Below are positions 33,908-43,328 of a DNA stretch of 64,000 nt, in pieces. Under the pieces are notes generated by a model that searched no databases, was not told the DNA's origin, and was given only the letters and a program-made list of their open reading frames with translations. How positions within the stretch are numbered: the stretch's first letter is position 1; every line of letters begins with the position of its first letter. The position numbers and the translations under genes were made by a program. The DNA is taken from the NCBI GenBank assembly GCA_963779735.1, contig CAVZZJ010000010.1:62001-126000 (forward strand), read 5' to 3'. The DNA comes from Bog-473 sp963779735. GTDB lineage: Bacteria; Actinomycetota; Acidimicrobiia; Acidimicrobiales; RAAP-2.

Positions 33908-34873
33908 ATGACGAGCGTGTACGGGACAAAGGAGCATCCCCCGAGCGAAGAAGACGTCCTCGGCTATTTCGATTCGCTGTCGAATTGGGGCCGCTGGGGC
34001 GACGGGGACGAGCGCGGCACACTGAACCACATCACGCCGGAGACCCGCAAGCGGGCGGCGTCGGCGGTGCGACACGGTACGAGTGTGTCGTGCGCCTGGG
34101 AGCTCGACACCAGCCCGGGCGGCATCGAACGCGCCACGACGTCCTTCCGCACGGCGGCGGAGCTCGGCATCCCGGGCGAGCACGACCACGCCCGGTGGGG
34201 CTCCTCGGGCGAGCACCTGGCCCTGGCCTTCCACGGCAGCCTGCACACGCACGTCGACTCGCTCTGCCACATCTTCTGGGACGGGCACATGTACAACGGC
34301 CGACCTTGGGAGATGGTCAACGCCGACGAGGGCGCCACGTGGTGTGCCGTCACGACTGCCGCCACGGGCATGGTGACTCGCGGGATCCTCCTTGACATTC
34401 CGGGCCTTCGTGGGGTGCCCTGGCTCGAGCACGGTGAGCCGGTGTACCCCGAGGACCTGACAGCCGCCGAGGAGCGGCAGGGCGTCCGCGTCGAGCCCGG
34501 TGACGCCGTACTCCTGCGAACGGGCTACGGGCGGATGCGCCACGAGACGGCCCATCAGTGGGACGACCCGTTGCACATGAGCCAATCGGGTTGGCACGCG
34601 TCGTGCCTGCCGTGGCTCCACGACCGGCAGGTGGCGTACATCGGCGCCGACACCGCCAACGACTCGATGCCGTCGGGCTACCCGGGCATCTTCATGCCGG
34701 TCCATGCCGTGTCCCTGACCGCCATGGGTCTGTGGCTGATGGACAACTGCGACCTCGAAGCGTGCGCGAGGACAGCGGAGGAGCTGCAGCAGTGGGAGTT
34801 CTTGCTGTCTACGTGCCCGCTCCGGATGGCCGGTGTCTCGGGCAGCCCCGTGAACCCGATCGCCACGTTCTAA
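33908..34873 (+). CDS. Cyclase family (KynB-like) metal-dependent hydrolase
   Basis: 321 residues, with GGAGAGG upstream of the ATG. The N-terminal RWGDGDERGTLNHITPE block and the metal site LAFHGSLHTHVDSLCHIFWDG (family HxGTHxDxPxH, here with a Ser and a Cys at variable positions) are typical of the cyclase family that includes kynurenine formamidase. IGADTANDSMPSGYPG is the second conserved block. Such enzymes hydrolyse amides or lactones or open rings. No tryptophan-pathway gene is near, so a role in the local catabolic pathway is more likely. Confidence 0.85.
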   Translation: MTSVYGTKEHPPSEEDVLGYFDSLSNWGRWGDGDERGTLNHITPETRKRAASAVRHGTSVSCAWELDTSPGGIERATTSFRTAAELGIPGEHDHARWGSSGEHLALAFHGSLHTHVDSLCHIFWDGHMYNGRPWEMVNADEGATWCAVTTAATGMVTRGILLDIPGLRGVPWLEHGEPVYPEDLTAAEERQGVRVEPGDAVLLRTGYGRMRHETAHQWDDPLHMSQSGWHASCLPWLHDRQVAYIGADTANDSMPSGYPGIFMPVHAVSLTAMGLWLMDNCDLEACARTAEELQQWEFLLSTCPLRMAGVSGSPVNPIATF

Positions 34874-34895
34874 TTAGACGAGCTCAACGGCCGCC

Positions 34896-36149
34896 TCAGG
34901 AAAGCAATCTCTGTCCGGGTGTAAAGGCGAGCGGTACGTACTCCCACCCCCATCCCTGCGACGCCTGGGAGTGCCTGGGACTCTTGCCCTCGGCGATCCG
35001 GACGTCCTGCAGGCGCGAGAGGATCTCCTCGAAGACCACACGCAGGTTCAACCGGGCAACGTTGGATCCGATGCACCGGTGTGGCCCTGCGCCGAACGCG
35101 AGGTGGCGGTTGCGCGGTCGGTCGGTTCGCAGCTCCGCCGGATCGTCGAACTGGGAAGGATCGCGGTTGGCACCGCCGAGGTGGACGACGACGGCCTCGC
35201 CTTGCCGAAGCTGCCGACCGTGCAGCTCGACGTCTCGTGTGCAGACGCGGTACTGGGAAATTACCGGGGCCTCCAGCCGCAAGGTCTCGTCAAAAAGCTT
35301 CGGGAGCAGGCTCTGATCCCGGCGCACCTCCTGCGCGAGATCCGGGTGGTCGAGCAGGAGCATCATCGTCGACGTCGTTGCGTCGGTGGTGGTGTAGAAG
35401 CCACCCAGGATCAGGATGCGGATGGCGCCCGAGATCTCGGCCTCGGTGAGCGGACGTCCGTCCACCGTGCCGTGCAGGAGGGCGTCGATCACGTCGTTGC
35501 GCCGAGGGCTCGCCCGCCGGGACTCCACGAACTCGGTGATCCAGCCGTTCCACGCGGCGAGGGCCTCCCGGTGACTCGCCGAGTCCGAAGCGGTGGACAT
35601 CTGGTGCAGGAACCCCAGTGTGCGGTGCAGCTCGGCATCGTCCTCAATCCCGAACAGCACCTGGTAGAGCATCCGCGGCGGGTGCAGGAACGCGAGCTGA
35701 CCGACCAGGTCGCACTGGCCGTCCCCAATGAAGTCGTCGATCAGCTCGGTCACGATCCGCCGCACCTGCGGCTCGTGGGCCACCACGGCCTGCGGGGTCA
35801 GGTAGGGGTTCAGGAGCCGGCGGAACTCGCGCTGGAGGGGCGGATCGGTGGAGATCGGCGGCATGTCACCCATCTGGCCCGGTGCCTTCGCTTCCAGCCT
35901 CCACCGGTGGGCCGAGCTGAACGTCTCCCAGTCCTGCAGGACCGCGAACACGTCGTCGTACGTCGTCACGACCCACATGCCCCGCCCGGCGCCACCGAGC
36001 TCGATCGGTGCGTCGCTGTGGGCGACCGGGCAGGTCGACTGCAGGTGCGCGACGACATCCCACATGTGGTCGGCGAGATCGGGGTCATTGACGGCGTAGT
36101 GGCGCTCGAAGTGCGCGAGGTCCGCGCTGTCCGCGCCGCGCTCAGCCAT
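34896..36149 (-). CDS. Cytochrome P450 (I-helix acidic residue replaced)
   Basis: 417 residues. The heme-thiolate motif is FGAGPHRCIGSNVARLNLR and the K-helix ExxR lies in FDETLRLEAPV. In the I helix the oxygen-activating segment reads LGGFYTTTDATTS; where most bacterial P450s have an Asp or Glu before the Thr there is a Tyr. The protein is otherwise full length. No ferredoxin or reductase gene is adjacent. It starts inside the end of the upstream amidase gene (8-bp overlap), so the two are probably co-expressed. Confidence 0.9.
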   Translation of the reverse strand: MAERGADSADLAHFERHYAVNDPDLADHMWDVVAHLQSTCPVAHSDAPIELGGAGRGMWVVTTYDDVFAVLQDWETFSSAHRWRLEAKAPGQMGDMPPISTDPPLQREFRRLLNPYLTPQAVVAHEPQVRRIVTELIDDFIGDGQCDLVGQLAFLHPPRMLYQVLFGIEDDAELHRTLGFLHQMSTASDSASHREALAAWNGWITEFVESRRASPRRNDVIDALLHGTVDGRPLTEAEISGAIRILILGGFYTTTDATTSTMMLLLDHPDLAQEVRRDQSLLPKLFDETLRLEAPVISQYRVCTRDVELHGRQLRQGEAVVVHLGGANRDPSQFDDPAELRTDRPRNRHLAFGAGPHRCIGSNVARLNLRVVFEEILSRLQDVRIAEGKSPRHSQASQGWGWEYVPLAFTPGQRLLS

Positions 36150-37576
36150 CGGCGGCGAACCTCGAGACGTCGAGCGACCGCGCCGCCTGAGCGATACGCT
36201 CCGCCCACGGCCGTGCCCGTTCGAGCTCGCCGGCCAGTCGAAGCAGGATCGCCTCCTCGAGCGGGCGCCCGACGAGCTGCAGCCCGATCGGGAGGCCGTC
36301 GCCGGACCAACCGAGCGGAAGGCTGATCGCCGGCTGACCGGAGACGTTGAACGGTTGGGCGAAGTTCGGGAACGTCGTGAACCGGGCTTGGTGCGTCTCG
36401 TTGTCGTCGTCCCAGCGGGCCCAGGTCACCGGCGGGGGCCGCATGCCGACGGTCGGCGTCACGAGGATGTCGATCGTCGACCAGAGCTCGCGGAAGCGCC
36501 GCCCCGCCACTCGGGCCGACTGCACCCAGCCATGGTGCTCAAGGAGGGTCAAGGTCGCCAGGTGCGTCACCATTCCTCTGTTCCTCGGCTCGACGCGGTC
36601 GAAGTCGGCCTCCGACACGAGTGCGGCGGCGCCCGGCACCTCCATCGGACCGAACGCCGCCGCGCAGGATGACGTCCCAGGCGGGCGTCGCCGGCTCGAC
36701 GTGGTGTCCGAGCGCCTCGAGGAGGTGAGCGACGTCATCGGCGGCGCCGGCACAGTCGGGTTCCACGACTCCCATCGGCGGGGTGGTGCAGACACCGATG
36801 CGCAGCCGGTCCCCGTCCTCCCGCGCCGCTTCGGCGAACGAGCGACCGCGCCCCGGCGTCCACGGCCCGGTGGGTGCGAGCACGTCGAGGCAGGCGGCCG
36901 CGTCGCGGACAGACCGGGACAGCACGCCGGGCCCCGACATCCCGAAGTAGGCGGGCCCTTCCTCCGGACCGAACGCAACGAGGCCCCGCGACGGCTTCAG
37001 CCCGACGAGGCCGCACCACGCCGCCGGCACACGCACCGAACCGGCACCGTCGGTGCCGTGCGCAACGGCGCACAAGCCTGCGGCGACCGCCGCCGCCGCG
37101 CCCCCGCTGGAGCCTCCGGGAGTCCGGGAGAGGTCCCACGGATTGCGGCATCGGCCGTTGAGCTTGGAGACCGTCATGTCGCTGCAAAACTCGGGGACGT
37201 TCGTCTTGCCAAGGACCGCGAATCCGCCGTCGCGCAGCCGCCGGACGACCGGACCGTCGTTGGCGGCGACGTTGCCGGCGAGCGCCTCGCACGAGTGGGT
37301 AGTGGGCAAGCCGGCGACGTCCTCCACGTCCTTTATGGAGAGCGTGACCCCTTCGAACGGACGGAAGTCCGCGCCGCCGCCACTGCGCCGCCGACCGTCC
37401 ACCTCCGATGCTCGCGCCAGCGCGCCCGGCGCGTCGACCGCGACGAAGGCACGCACCACCCGGTCGAAGCGCTCAATGCGGTCGAGGTAGGCGCGGACGA
37501 GCTCCGCCGCCGAGACCTCGCCGGCTCGGATCGCCTCGGCCTGGCCGCACGCGTCTCCGAACAGCAGCTCGTCCAT
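36142..37576 (-). pseudogene. Amidase (amidase signature family), frameshifted
   Basis: The N-terminal two thirds (37576 down to about 36665) contain the catalytic Lys (TLSIKDVEDVAGLPTTHS), the Ser-cis-Ser region (RTPGGSSGGAAAAVAAGLC) and GTDGAGSVRVPAAWCGLVGL. After PAWDVIL the frame shifts by +1, and the C-terminal part (AAAFGPMEVPGAAALV through LQLVGRPLEEAILLRLAGEL) continues to the stop at 36142. Removing one base near 36664 restores a 477-residue amidase. ATG 37576 is preceded by GGAG. The P450 start overlaps its end. Confidence 0.85.
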
Positions 37577-37822
37577 GCCCACTCCGCTCACGGCCCAGCG
37601 GTCGCGGTGCGCCCCCATGGCGCGGGGCCGAATCGGGCCCCCGAACCGCTCCGCCTGGCCTGCGGGGCGAACGGGGAGGTGCCCGTGTGGAGGTTGACGC
37701 CGATCGAGTCGGTCATGTACTCACCGGCACGCTGGTCACCTTTGAAAGTGTACGGTGCGCGAGCGCGGCTTACGTCCGATGTGTGGTGGCCGCCCTTGGT
37801 GGCGACTGCTAGAAGGAGGAGA

Positions 37823-38761
37823 ATGACCAAGCCGCAGCTCTCGAACATGCTGAGATCCTTCTATCCGAACGATCCGGTCGACTGGACGCCGCTCCTCGAA
37901 GATGCCGAGGCCCTGGACCAGGCCGGCTTCGACCGCCTGGTGCTGTCCGACCATGTTGTCTTCGGAGAACGCCTGGACGAGTACGGGCGTCCGGAGATCG
38001 GTGGTTCTGCCGGAGGCCGGCAGCCCACGGGGCCCGACGGCCACTGGCTGGAGCCACTTTCCACTCTCGCGGTTATTGCCGGGAGGACGTCCCGAATTCG
38101 CCTCGGGACCAACATCCTCATCGCCGCCCTGCGTCGCCCCGTCGTGCTGGCCAAGTCGGCCGCCACGATCGACGTACTTTCTGGTGGGCGCTTGGACCTC
38201 GGAGTGGGGGTGGGGTGGCAGAGGGAGGAGTACGAGGCGGCCGGCCTGTCGTTTGAGCGCCGCGGCGACCTCCTCGACGAAACTCTCCGAATCTGCCGGA
38301 CCTTGTGGACGGAGCAGGTGGCGGCCTACGACTCGTCCGAGCTTCGCTTCGACCGCATTCACATGATGCCCAAGCCCCGTCAGCGCGGAGGTGTCCCGAT
38401 CTGGGTAAGCGGTACGGTGAATCGCCGGGTGGCGTGCCGGCTGGCCGAGTTCGGCGCCGGTTGGATCCCCTGGGGCGACGCGGCTGCCGACACGGCTCGG
38501 GGCATCCGAGCGATGGGCCACCTTCTCTCCGAGCTGGGTAAGGACATGCAGTCGATAGAGGTGGTCGGCGCGCTTCCCATCAGGACGGTGGACGGTCGGA
38601 TCGACGTTCCGGCCACGATGGCACCGGCGGGGGAACTCCTCGACGCGGGCGTCACCGACTTCCGGATGAACCTCCGGATGCCGACCGACCGATCGGAAGC
38701 GCTCGATCTTCTCTCGCCAATCGTGCAAGCCTTCCGGACGGCGGTTGGCCGACCGGACTAG
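37823..38761 (+). CDS. LLM class (F420/flavin-dependent) oxidoreductase
   Basis: 312 residues with GAAGGAGGAG before the ATG. The luciferase-like TIM-barrel signatures are FDRLVLSDHVVFGE, RIRLGTNILIAALRRPVVLA and the GVGVGWQREEYEAAGLSFER block, then GVPIWVSGTVNRRVACRLA. Many actinobacterial members use coenzyme F420; whether this one uses F420 or FMN cannot be told by eye. Transcribed away from the amidase/P450 pair across a 246-bp intergenic region in which I see no convincing promoter. Confidence 0.9.
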   Translation: MTKPQLSNMLRSFYPNDPVDWTPLLEDAEALDQAGFDRLVLSDHVVFGERLDEYGRPEIGGSAGGRQPTGPDGHWLEPLSTLAVIAGRTSRIRLGTNILIAALRRPVVLAKSAATIDVLSGGRLDLGVGVGWQREEYEAAGLSFERRGDLLDETLRICRTLWTEQVAAYDSSELRFDRIHMMPKPRQRGGVPIWVSGTVNRRVACRLAEFGAGWIPWGDAAADTARGIRAMGHLLSELGKDMQSIEVVGALPIRTVDGRIDVPATMAPAGELLDAGVTDFRMNLRMPTDRSEALDLLSPIVQAFRTAVGRPD

Positions 38762-38830
38762 AAGGGGCAGCTGCGAGCGTTGCCGCTGTTCCCTTCGGTT
38801 ACGATCCCTGAGACCGAGCGGAGGTTTGCC

Positions 38831-39250
38831 GTGCAGCAGTGGAACGATCAGTTGTCAATCAGGGATGTCATCGATCGTTACGCCGCCGCGCTGGACGTGC
38901 GGGACTGGGAGGACGTTCGCAGTTGCTTCACTGCGAACTGCCATGCTGACTACGAGCGCTTCGGAAGTTGGACAGAGCGTGAGCCATTTGTCGCGTGGCT
39001 CGATGCCATCCATCGCGACGTCGGGCGAACGCTGCACCGGATCGCCAATCATCAGATGAGGATCCACCCTGACCGCGCCACAGCAACCTCGTACCTCGAC
39101 GCCCTCTTGCACGTACGTCACGGGGACCACGATCTGCTTCACGTGGTCGGCACCTACGTCGACGAGCTCGTCCGCACCGAAGACGGGTGGAGAATCAGCC
39201 GCCGGCGCTTCGAGACGTTCCTGCGGCGATGGGAGAAGCTCAGGGCGTGA
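38831..39250 (+). CDS. SnoaL-like (NTF2-fold) protein
   Basis: 139 residues from GTG 38831, chosen because CGGAGG lies seven bases upstream. The NTF2-like pattern is ISIRDVIDRYAAALDVRDWE-like text at the N-terminus with LDAIHRDVGRTLHRIANHQM and the closing DELVRTEDGWRISRRRFETF. Residues of the pocket (Asp-Arg-Tyr near the N-terminus, His in HRIANHQM) match dehydratase/isomerase-like members. Such proteins often appear in steroid and aromatic catabolic clusters. Its 3' end overlaps the convergent TetR gene by 11 bp. Confidence 0.8.
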   Translation: MQQWNDQLSIRDVIDRYAAALDVRDWEDVRSCFTANCHADYERFGSWTEREPFVAWLDAIHRDVGRTLHRIANHQMRIHPDRATATSYLDALLHVRHGDHDLLHVVGTYVDELVRTEDGWRISRRRFETFLRRWEKLRA

Positions 39251-39881
39251 CGATGGGCCGCGGGCTGCGTCGCGGCCGGGAGTTCGTCACCTCCAACTCG
39301 GGGAGTGTCTGTACCATCCTGAACGCGCGGTGGATGAGTTCGAAGAGATCACTGGACGCGTCCCGAAGCCACTGCTCGTAGGCCACGCTCGCAGCGCTGT
39401 GCGAGACGTGGGCCGCGAGCTGCGCACCGATATCGTCGGGGGGGACGCCCATGCGTCGCGCTGCATAGCGTGCAACGACGGCAATCCAGTCGATGTGCCG
39501 GAGCGCGGAGTTGGCCCGCAGCGCCGGCGTGTGCAGGATGAGCTCCATCCGCTCGCGGTGTGCAAGGGGCCCATCGGTGTGCAGCCGGTTGAACCGCACC
39601 ACTGCGTCCGCGATGACCTCGAACATCGGTTGGTCGTCCGGCACCGACGAGAACCACTCATCGAGATCATCGAGCAGCGATTCGAAGTCGCCGAACGGAA
39701 TGTCGTTCTTCGAGGAGAAGTACCGGAAGAAGGTCCGACGCGAGATCCCGGCAGCTGCGGCGATGTCCTCAACCGGAGTCTCGTCGAACCCGCGCGCCGC
39801 AAACACCTCGAGGGCCACCTTCTCTATGGCCTCAATGGACGTCAGGTATTGCCCTCTCGTCCCGTCACGGTTTCTCGCCAT
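39240..39881 (-). CDS. TetR family regulator resembling the mycofactocin regulator MftR
   Basis: 213 residues. The helix-turn-helix is EDIAAAAGISRRTFFRYFSS followed by KNDIPFGDF. The exact run RxTxFRYxxSKNxIPxGDF is characteristic of MftR-like TetR proteins, and the later HRERMELILHTPALRANSAL block is also typical. No mycofactocin biosynthetic gene lies in the window, but P450s, SDRs and acyl-CoA synthetases are common targets of this group. It is a candidate for the regulator that binds the TGGCAC palindrome; a TGGCAC half-site overlaps its own start codon. That link is inference. Confidence 0.85.
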   Translation of the reverse strand: MARNRDGTRGQYLTSIEAIEKVALEVFAARGFDETPVEDIAAAAGISRRTFFRYFSSKNDIPFGDFESLLDDLDEWFSSVPDDQPMFEVIADAVVRFNRLHTDGPLAHRERMELILHTPALRANSALRHIDWIAVVARYAARRMGVPPDDIGAQLAAHVSHSAASVAYEQWLRDASSDLFELIHRAFRMVQTLPELEVTNSRPRRSPRPIVTP

Positions 39882-39902
39882 GGCACAGTTCCTTTCCAGG
39901 AT

Positions 39903-42242
39903 TTACGGCGCGGTGTCGATTGCCCTTTCAATCTGCTCCGAGATGCTGGCCGGAGTCAGGGGTAAGCGGGTCAGGCACACCCCCAACGGGGCGAGGGCGT
40001 CGTTCACGGCGTTGACGACGGCCGGTGGAGCGCCGATGGCACCGCCCTCTCCGACGCCCTTGTAGCCGCCGGGCATCGGACCGGGACTCTCCAGGTGGCC
40101 ATACTCGATCACCGGCACCTCGGCGGAGGTGGGCAGCAGGTAGTCCATGAACGTCGTGCACAGCGGGTTGCCGCTCTCGTCGTAGGCGATCTGCTCGAGC
40201 AGGGCACCACCGATGCCCTGCACCGTGCCGCCCGCGATCTGGCCTTCCACGACGGCCGGGTTGATCATGGCCCCGCAGTCCTCGCTGACGATGTAGCGGA
40301 GGAGCTCGACCTGTCCCGTGGCGATATCGACCTCGCACGTACACACGTGGGTCGCGTTGGCCCAGTTGGACCGGGCGTTCGGGGCGAAGCGGCTGGTCGC
40401 TTCCAGACCGGGCGGTACGCCGGGCGGCAGGGACTCCGGGGAGAAGTACGCCAGTGCGGAGATCTCGGCGATGGGGATCCTCGCGGTGGGTGTCCCTCGG
40501 ACGCTCGCCCAGCCTTGGGCGACTTCGATGTCGTCGACCGCGGCTTCCAGGCGGTGGGCGGCGATGGCCGCGATACGGGCTCGCAACACGCCGGCGGTCT
40601 CGGCGATGGCGCCGGCGAGCATCGCCCCGCTGCGGCTCCCCCCGGTGCCGGCGCCGAACCCAGAGAGTGCGGTATCCCCTTGGATCGTGTTCACGTCGTC
40701 CATGGCGACACCCAGAGCGTCGGCCGTGAGCTGGACGACGGTCGTCTCCAGGCTGTTGCCCGCGGAGCCACCGGCAATGTAGACGTTGACCATCCCGGTG
40801 GGTTCGATGCGGATGGTCGCGGCCTCGGTCCCGAAGATGCCGAACACCGGTGTGGTCGGTTCGACGTAGTTGGAGAAGCCGACGCCGAGGTACCGCCCCG
40901 CCTCCCGCGCCGCCGCCTGCTCGTCGCGGAAGGCTACGTAGTCGAGCATGGCGACTGCTTGTTCGAACGTCTCCAAGGGGCTGGTGCAGTCGTAGCGCAG
41001 GCCGTTCGGGTTCGAGTACGGCATCTCGTCGAGCCGCAGGAGATTCCGGCGGCGCAGCTCGACCGGGTCGATACCCATCCGGCGGGCGGCGATGTCGAGG
41101 ACGACCTCCCGAGCAAGCGTCTCGTACTGCCATGGGCCGCGGTACCCCGAGCGTCCCGCGGTGTTGGTGTAGACGGAGCGCAGCCGGAAGCCGGCGGCGG
41201 GAACGCGGTAGGGCCCGGGGAACAGGGCGCCGACAAGGGTGGCAGGCATCGCCGGCCAGGGCGTGGGATACGACCCGGCGTCGGACACGAAGTCGAGGTG
41301 CACAACCTGGATCACGCCGTCGTCATCGAAGGCCATGCGGACATCGGCGTGCTCGTGGCGTGACCAACCCGCCGACGTCAGGTTCTCCTGCCGGTCCTCG
41401 ATCCACTTCACCGCCGCCGGCAGCTTCGTCGCAGCGAGCATGAGGCACATCTCCTCCCGGAGCACGAAGATCTTCTGGCCGAAGCCACCGCCCGTGTCGC
41501 GGGCGATGGCCCGCACTCGGTGCTCCGCTATGCCGAGCAGGCGGGCGCAGAACGCCCGGTGCTCGTGGGGCGCCTGGGTGGCGACCCAGATGGTGATCTC
41601 GCCGAGCCCTGGCTCGTGTTCGATCACTATGCCGCGGGTTTCGATCGGTACGGCGGCGTAGGCCTGCTGGTGGACGGACTCCTCGACCACGTGAGCGGCC
41701 GACGCGAACGCTTCTTCGAGAGCGGGGGAGGCCGGCGCGCCGTCGTCGTGGATCACGTTGCTGCCGTAGGCCTCGTGGACGAGCACCCCGCTTTCGATGG
41801 CGGCGACGTAGTCGACGATGGGAGCGAGGGGCTCATAGTCGACCACCACCCGCTCACAGGCGTCCTCGGCGATGTACCGGTTGTCGGCGACAACGAGGGC
41901 GACCGGGTCGCCCACGAAGCGCACTTCGCCCTCGGCGAGCGGCGGTCGCGGCGTCTCCGGCGAGCCCGGACCGAGTTGTGAGTGCCACTGCTCGTGCACA
42001 CCCGGGTTGAGGTCCTCGGCGACGAACACGGCGCGGACGCCGGGTAGCGCACGCGCCTCGGCCGTGTCGATCGACACGATCCGGCCCCGGGCGAGAGGAC
42101 TGCGCACGAAGCTCGCATGGAGCATGCCCGGCCGCATGATGTCGTCGACGTAGGTGCCGTTGCCGCGCAGGAGTCGGGCGTCCTCGACGCGGTTGATCCG
42201 GCTGCCGGCGTAGCGGGTGAACCCCGCTGCGCCGGACGTCAC
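39903..42242 (-). CDS. Xanthine dehydrogenase-type molybdenum hydroxylase, large subunit
   Basis: 779 residues from GTG 42242 (GGAG nearby); an in-frame ATG at 42302 would add 20 residues. Motifs: RYAGSRINRVEDARLLRGNG at the N-terminus, the molybdopterin loops GGGFGQKIFVLREE and GRSGYRGPWQYETLAREVVL, and the catalytic Glu in KGVGEGGAIGAPPA. This is the CoxL/XdhB-like large subunit that hydroxylates aldehydes or heterocycles. The small [2Fe-2S] and FAD-binding subunits normally encoded beside it are absent from the window, so it is an orphan. The sequence lacks the AYxCSFR active-site signature of true CO dehydrogenase. Confidence 0.88.
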   Translation of the reverse strand: MTSGAAGFTRYAGSRINRVEDARLLRGNGTYVDDIMRPGMLHASFVRSPLARGRIVSIDTAEARALPGVRAVFVAEDLNPGVHEQWHSQLGPGSPETPRPPLAEGEVRFVGDPVALVVADNRYIAEDACERVVVDYEPLAPIVDYVAAIESGVLVHEAYGSNVIHDDGAPASPALEEAFASAAHVVEESVHQQAYAAVPIETRGIVIEHEPGLGEITIWVATQAPHEHRAFCARLLGIAEHRVRAIARDTGGGFGQKIFVLREEMCLMLAATKLPAAVKWIEDRQENLTSAGWSRHEHADVRMAFDDDGVIQVVHLDFVSDAGSYPTPWPAMPATLVGALFPGPYRVPAAGFRLRSVYTNTAGRSGYRGPWQYETLAREVVLDIAARRMGIDPVELRRRNLLRLDEMPYSNPNGLRYDCTSPLETFEQAVAMLDYVAFRDEQAAAREAGRYLGVGFSNYVEPTTPVFGIFGTEAATIRIEPTGMVNVYIAGGSAGNSLETTVVQLTADALGVAMDDVNTIQGDTALSGFGAGTGGSRSGAMLAGAIAETAGVLRARIAAIAAHRLEAAVDDIEVAQGWASVRGTPTARIPIAEISALAYFSPESLPPGVPPGLEATSRFAPNARSNWANATHVCTCEVDIATGQVELLRYIVSEDCGAMINPAVVEGQIAGGTVQGIGGALLEQIAYDESGNPLCTTFMDYLLPTSAEVPVIEYGHLESPGPMPGGYKGVGEGGAIGAPPAVVNAVNDALAPLGVCLTRLPLTPASISEQIERAIDTAP

Positions 42243-42300
42243 CCTCGCGCTCCTGCTCTGAACCCCGCTGCGGTGGTAGTCACCTTCGCGCTCCTGCTCC
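42219..42300 (-). repeat. 41-bp tandem duplication over the start of the molybdenum hydroxylase gene
   Basis: Two imperfect copies, period 41 bp: 42219-42259 and 42260-42300. Each copy carries on the minus strand the same ribosome-binding sequence (GAGCAGGAGCGCGA) followed by a GTG start. Because 41 is not a multiple of three, the two starts are in different frames. Confidence 0.85.
42239..42283 (-). CDS. 14-codon leader ORF produced by the 41-bp duplication
   Basis: GTG 42283 with its own ribosome-binding site opens a short frame, MTTTAAGFRAGARG, that ends with TGA at 42239-42241. This stop overlaps the GTG start of the molybdenum hydroxylase gene (GTGA). The peptide mirrors the real N-terminus (MTSGAAGFT) because it is a copy of it. 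It may couple or dampen translation of the main gene. Confidence 0.45.
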   Translation of the reverse strand: MTTTAAGFRAGARG

Positions 42301-42347
42301 ATGGTGCGGTCGCCCGCGTGGTCGATGCGCCATATCGGGAGAGACCG

Positions 42348-43303
42348 TTACCTCGTTCCTTCCTCGGCGCTGCGGGTGCCGTGTGCGAAGGCGTCCAGCC
42401 CGGCATCGTGCGCGGAGTCCTCGTCGACCACCTCGTCCCAGTGGGCTACGAGGTCCTCCGCACTGGCGACCCCGATGCGCTCGGCCCAGCCGGCGTTGAG
42501 TGTGATGCCGAAGCGGCCATACCAACCGCCCCAGGCGCACAGGATCTGGCCGGTGACGGGACAGGTGGGATGGGTGAGCACGGTGACCATCGGGCTCACC
42601 CGCTCGGACTTGAACAGCTCTGCCGCCTGGGGGTTGCGGACCAGGTCGGCATCGGCGTCGGCGTGGAAGGTCGCCGACTCCAGCATGGCGAGGTGCATCC
42701 GGGTGCCGAGCGCACCAGGGGCCAGGAGGTTCGCCTTGATCCGGTGCGCCGCGCCCTCGAGCGCAATGGTCCGTGTCAGGCCGAGGAGGCCCGACTTCGC
42801 CGCGGCATAGTTGGCCTGGACGTGGGTTCCGAGCATCCCCGAGCTCGAAGTGACGGCAACGATCCGGCCACCTCCGCCCGCCTTCATCGCCTTGAACGCG
42901 GGGTGCAGGACGCGCATGACTCCTCGAAGGTTCACGTCTATGACGTCGTCGAAGTCCTGGAGCGTCATCTCGTCGAACGGCTTGTCCCGCAGGATGGCGG
43001 CGTTCGCCACGACGGCGTCCAGCCGGCCCCACTGCTTTATCGCCTGCTCGGTGAGGCTGGCGGCACCTTCGGGGGTCGAGACGGATTCGGTATTGGCCAC
43101 TGCCTCGCCGCCGGCTGCCCGGATCTCTTCCACGACGGCTTCGGCCAGACCCGGATCGCTCCCGCCGCCGAAGGGGTGACCGCCGAGGTCGTTCACCACC
43201 ACCCGCGCCCCCGGCGGGCCAGTTCGAGTGCGTGGCTGCGGCCCATGCCGCCGCCGGCACCGGTGACCACCACCACGTCGCCGTCGAAGCTCAGAGTGCT
43301 CAT
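42348..43303 (-). pseudogene. Short-chain dehydrogenase (MFE2-like SDR), frameshifted
   Basis: From ATG 43303 the first 32 codons read MSTLSFDGDVVVVTGAGGGM, then GRSHALELARRG. The expected ARVVVNDLGG then appears in another frame, because one G is missing in a G run (43208-43212 on the plus strand, CCCCC). The main part continues to 42348 with LDAVVANAAILRDKPF, the active-site TSSSGMLGTHVQANYAAAKSG (Ser, Tyr, Lys) and a C-terminal extension. NDLGG with the long loop after it is typical of peroxisomal-type multifunctional (3R)-hydroxyacyl-CoA dehydrogenases. With the frame repaired the product is 318 residues. Homopolymer location favours a sequencing error. Confidence 0.85.
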
Positions 43304-43328
43304 TCTTTCCCCCGTCACGATGTCAACT

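Noticed and set aside
36347..37822. Long plus-strand extension ahead of the LLM oxidoreductase
   Set aside because: It is antisense to the amidase, and a strong ribosome-binding site precedes ATG 37823.
39903..42242. Large subunit as CO dehydrogenase (CoxL form I)
   Set aside because: The AYxCSFR active-site signature is absent (GYRGPW instead) and no coxS/coxM genes adjoin.
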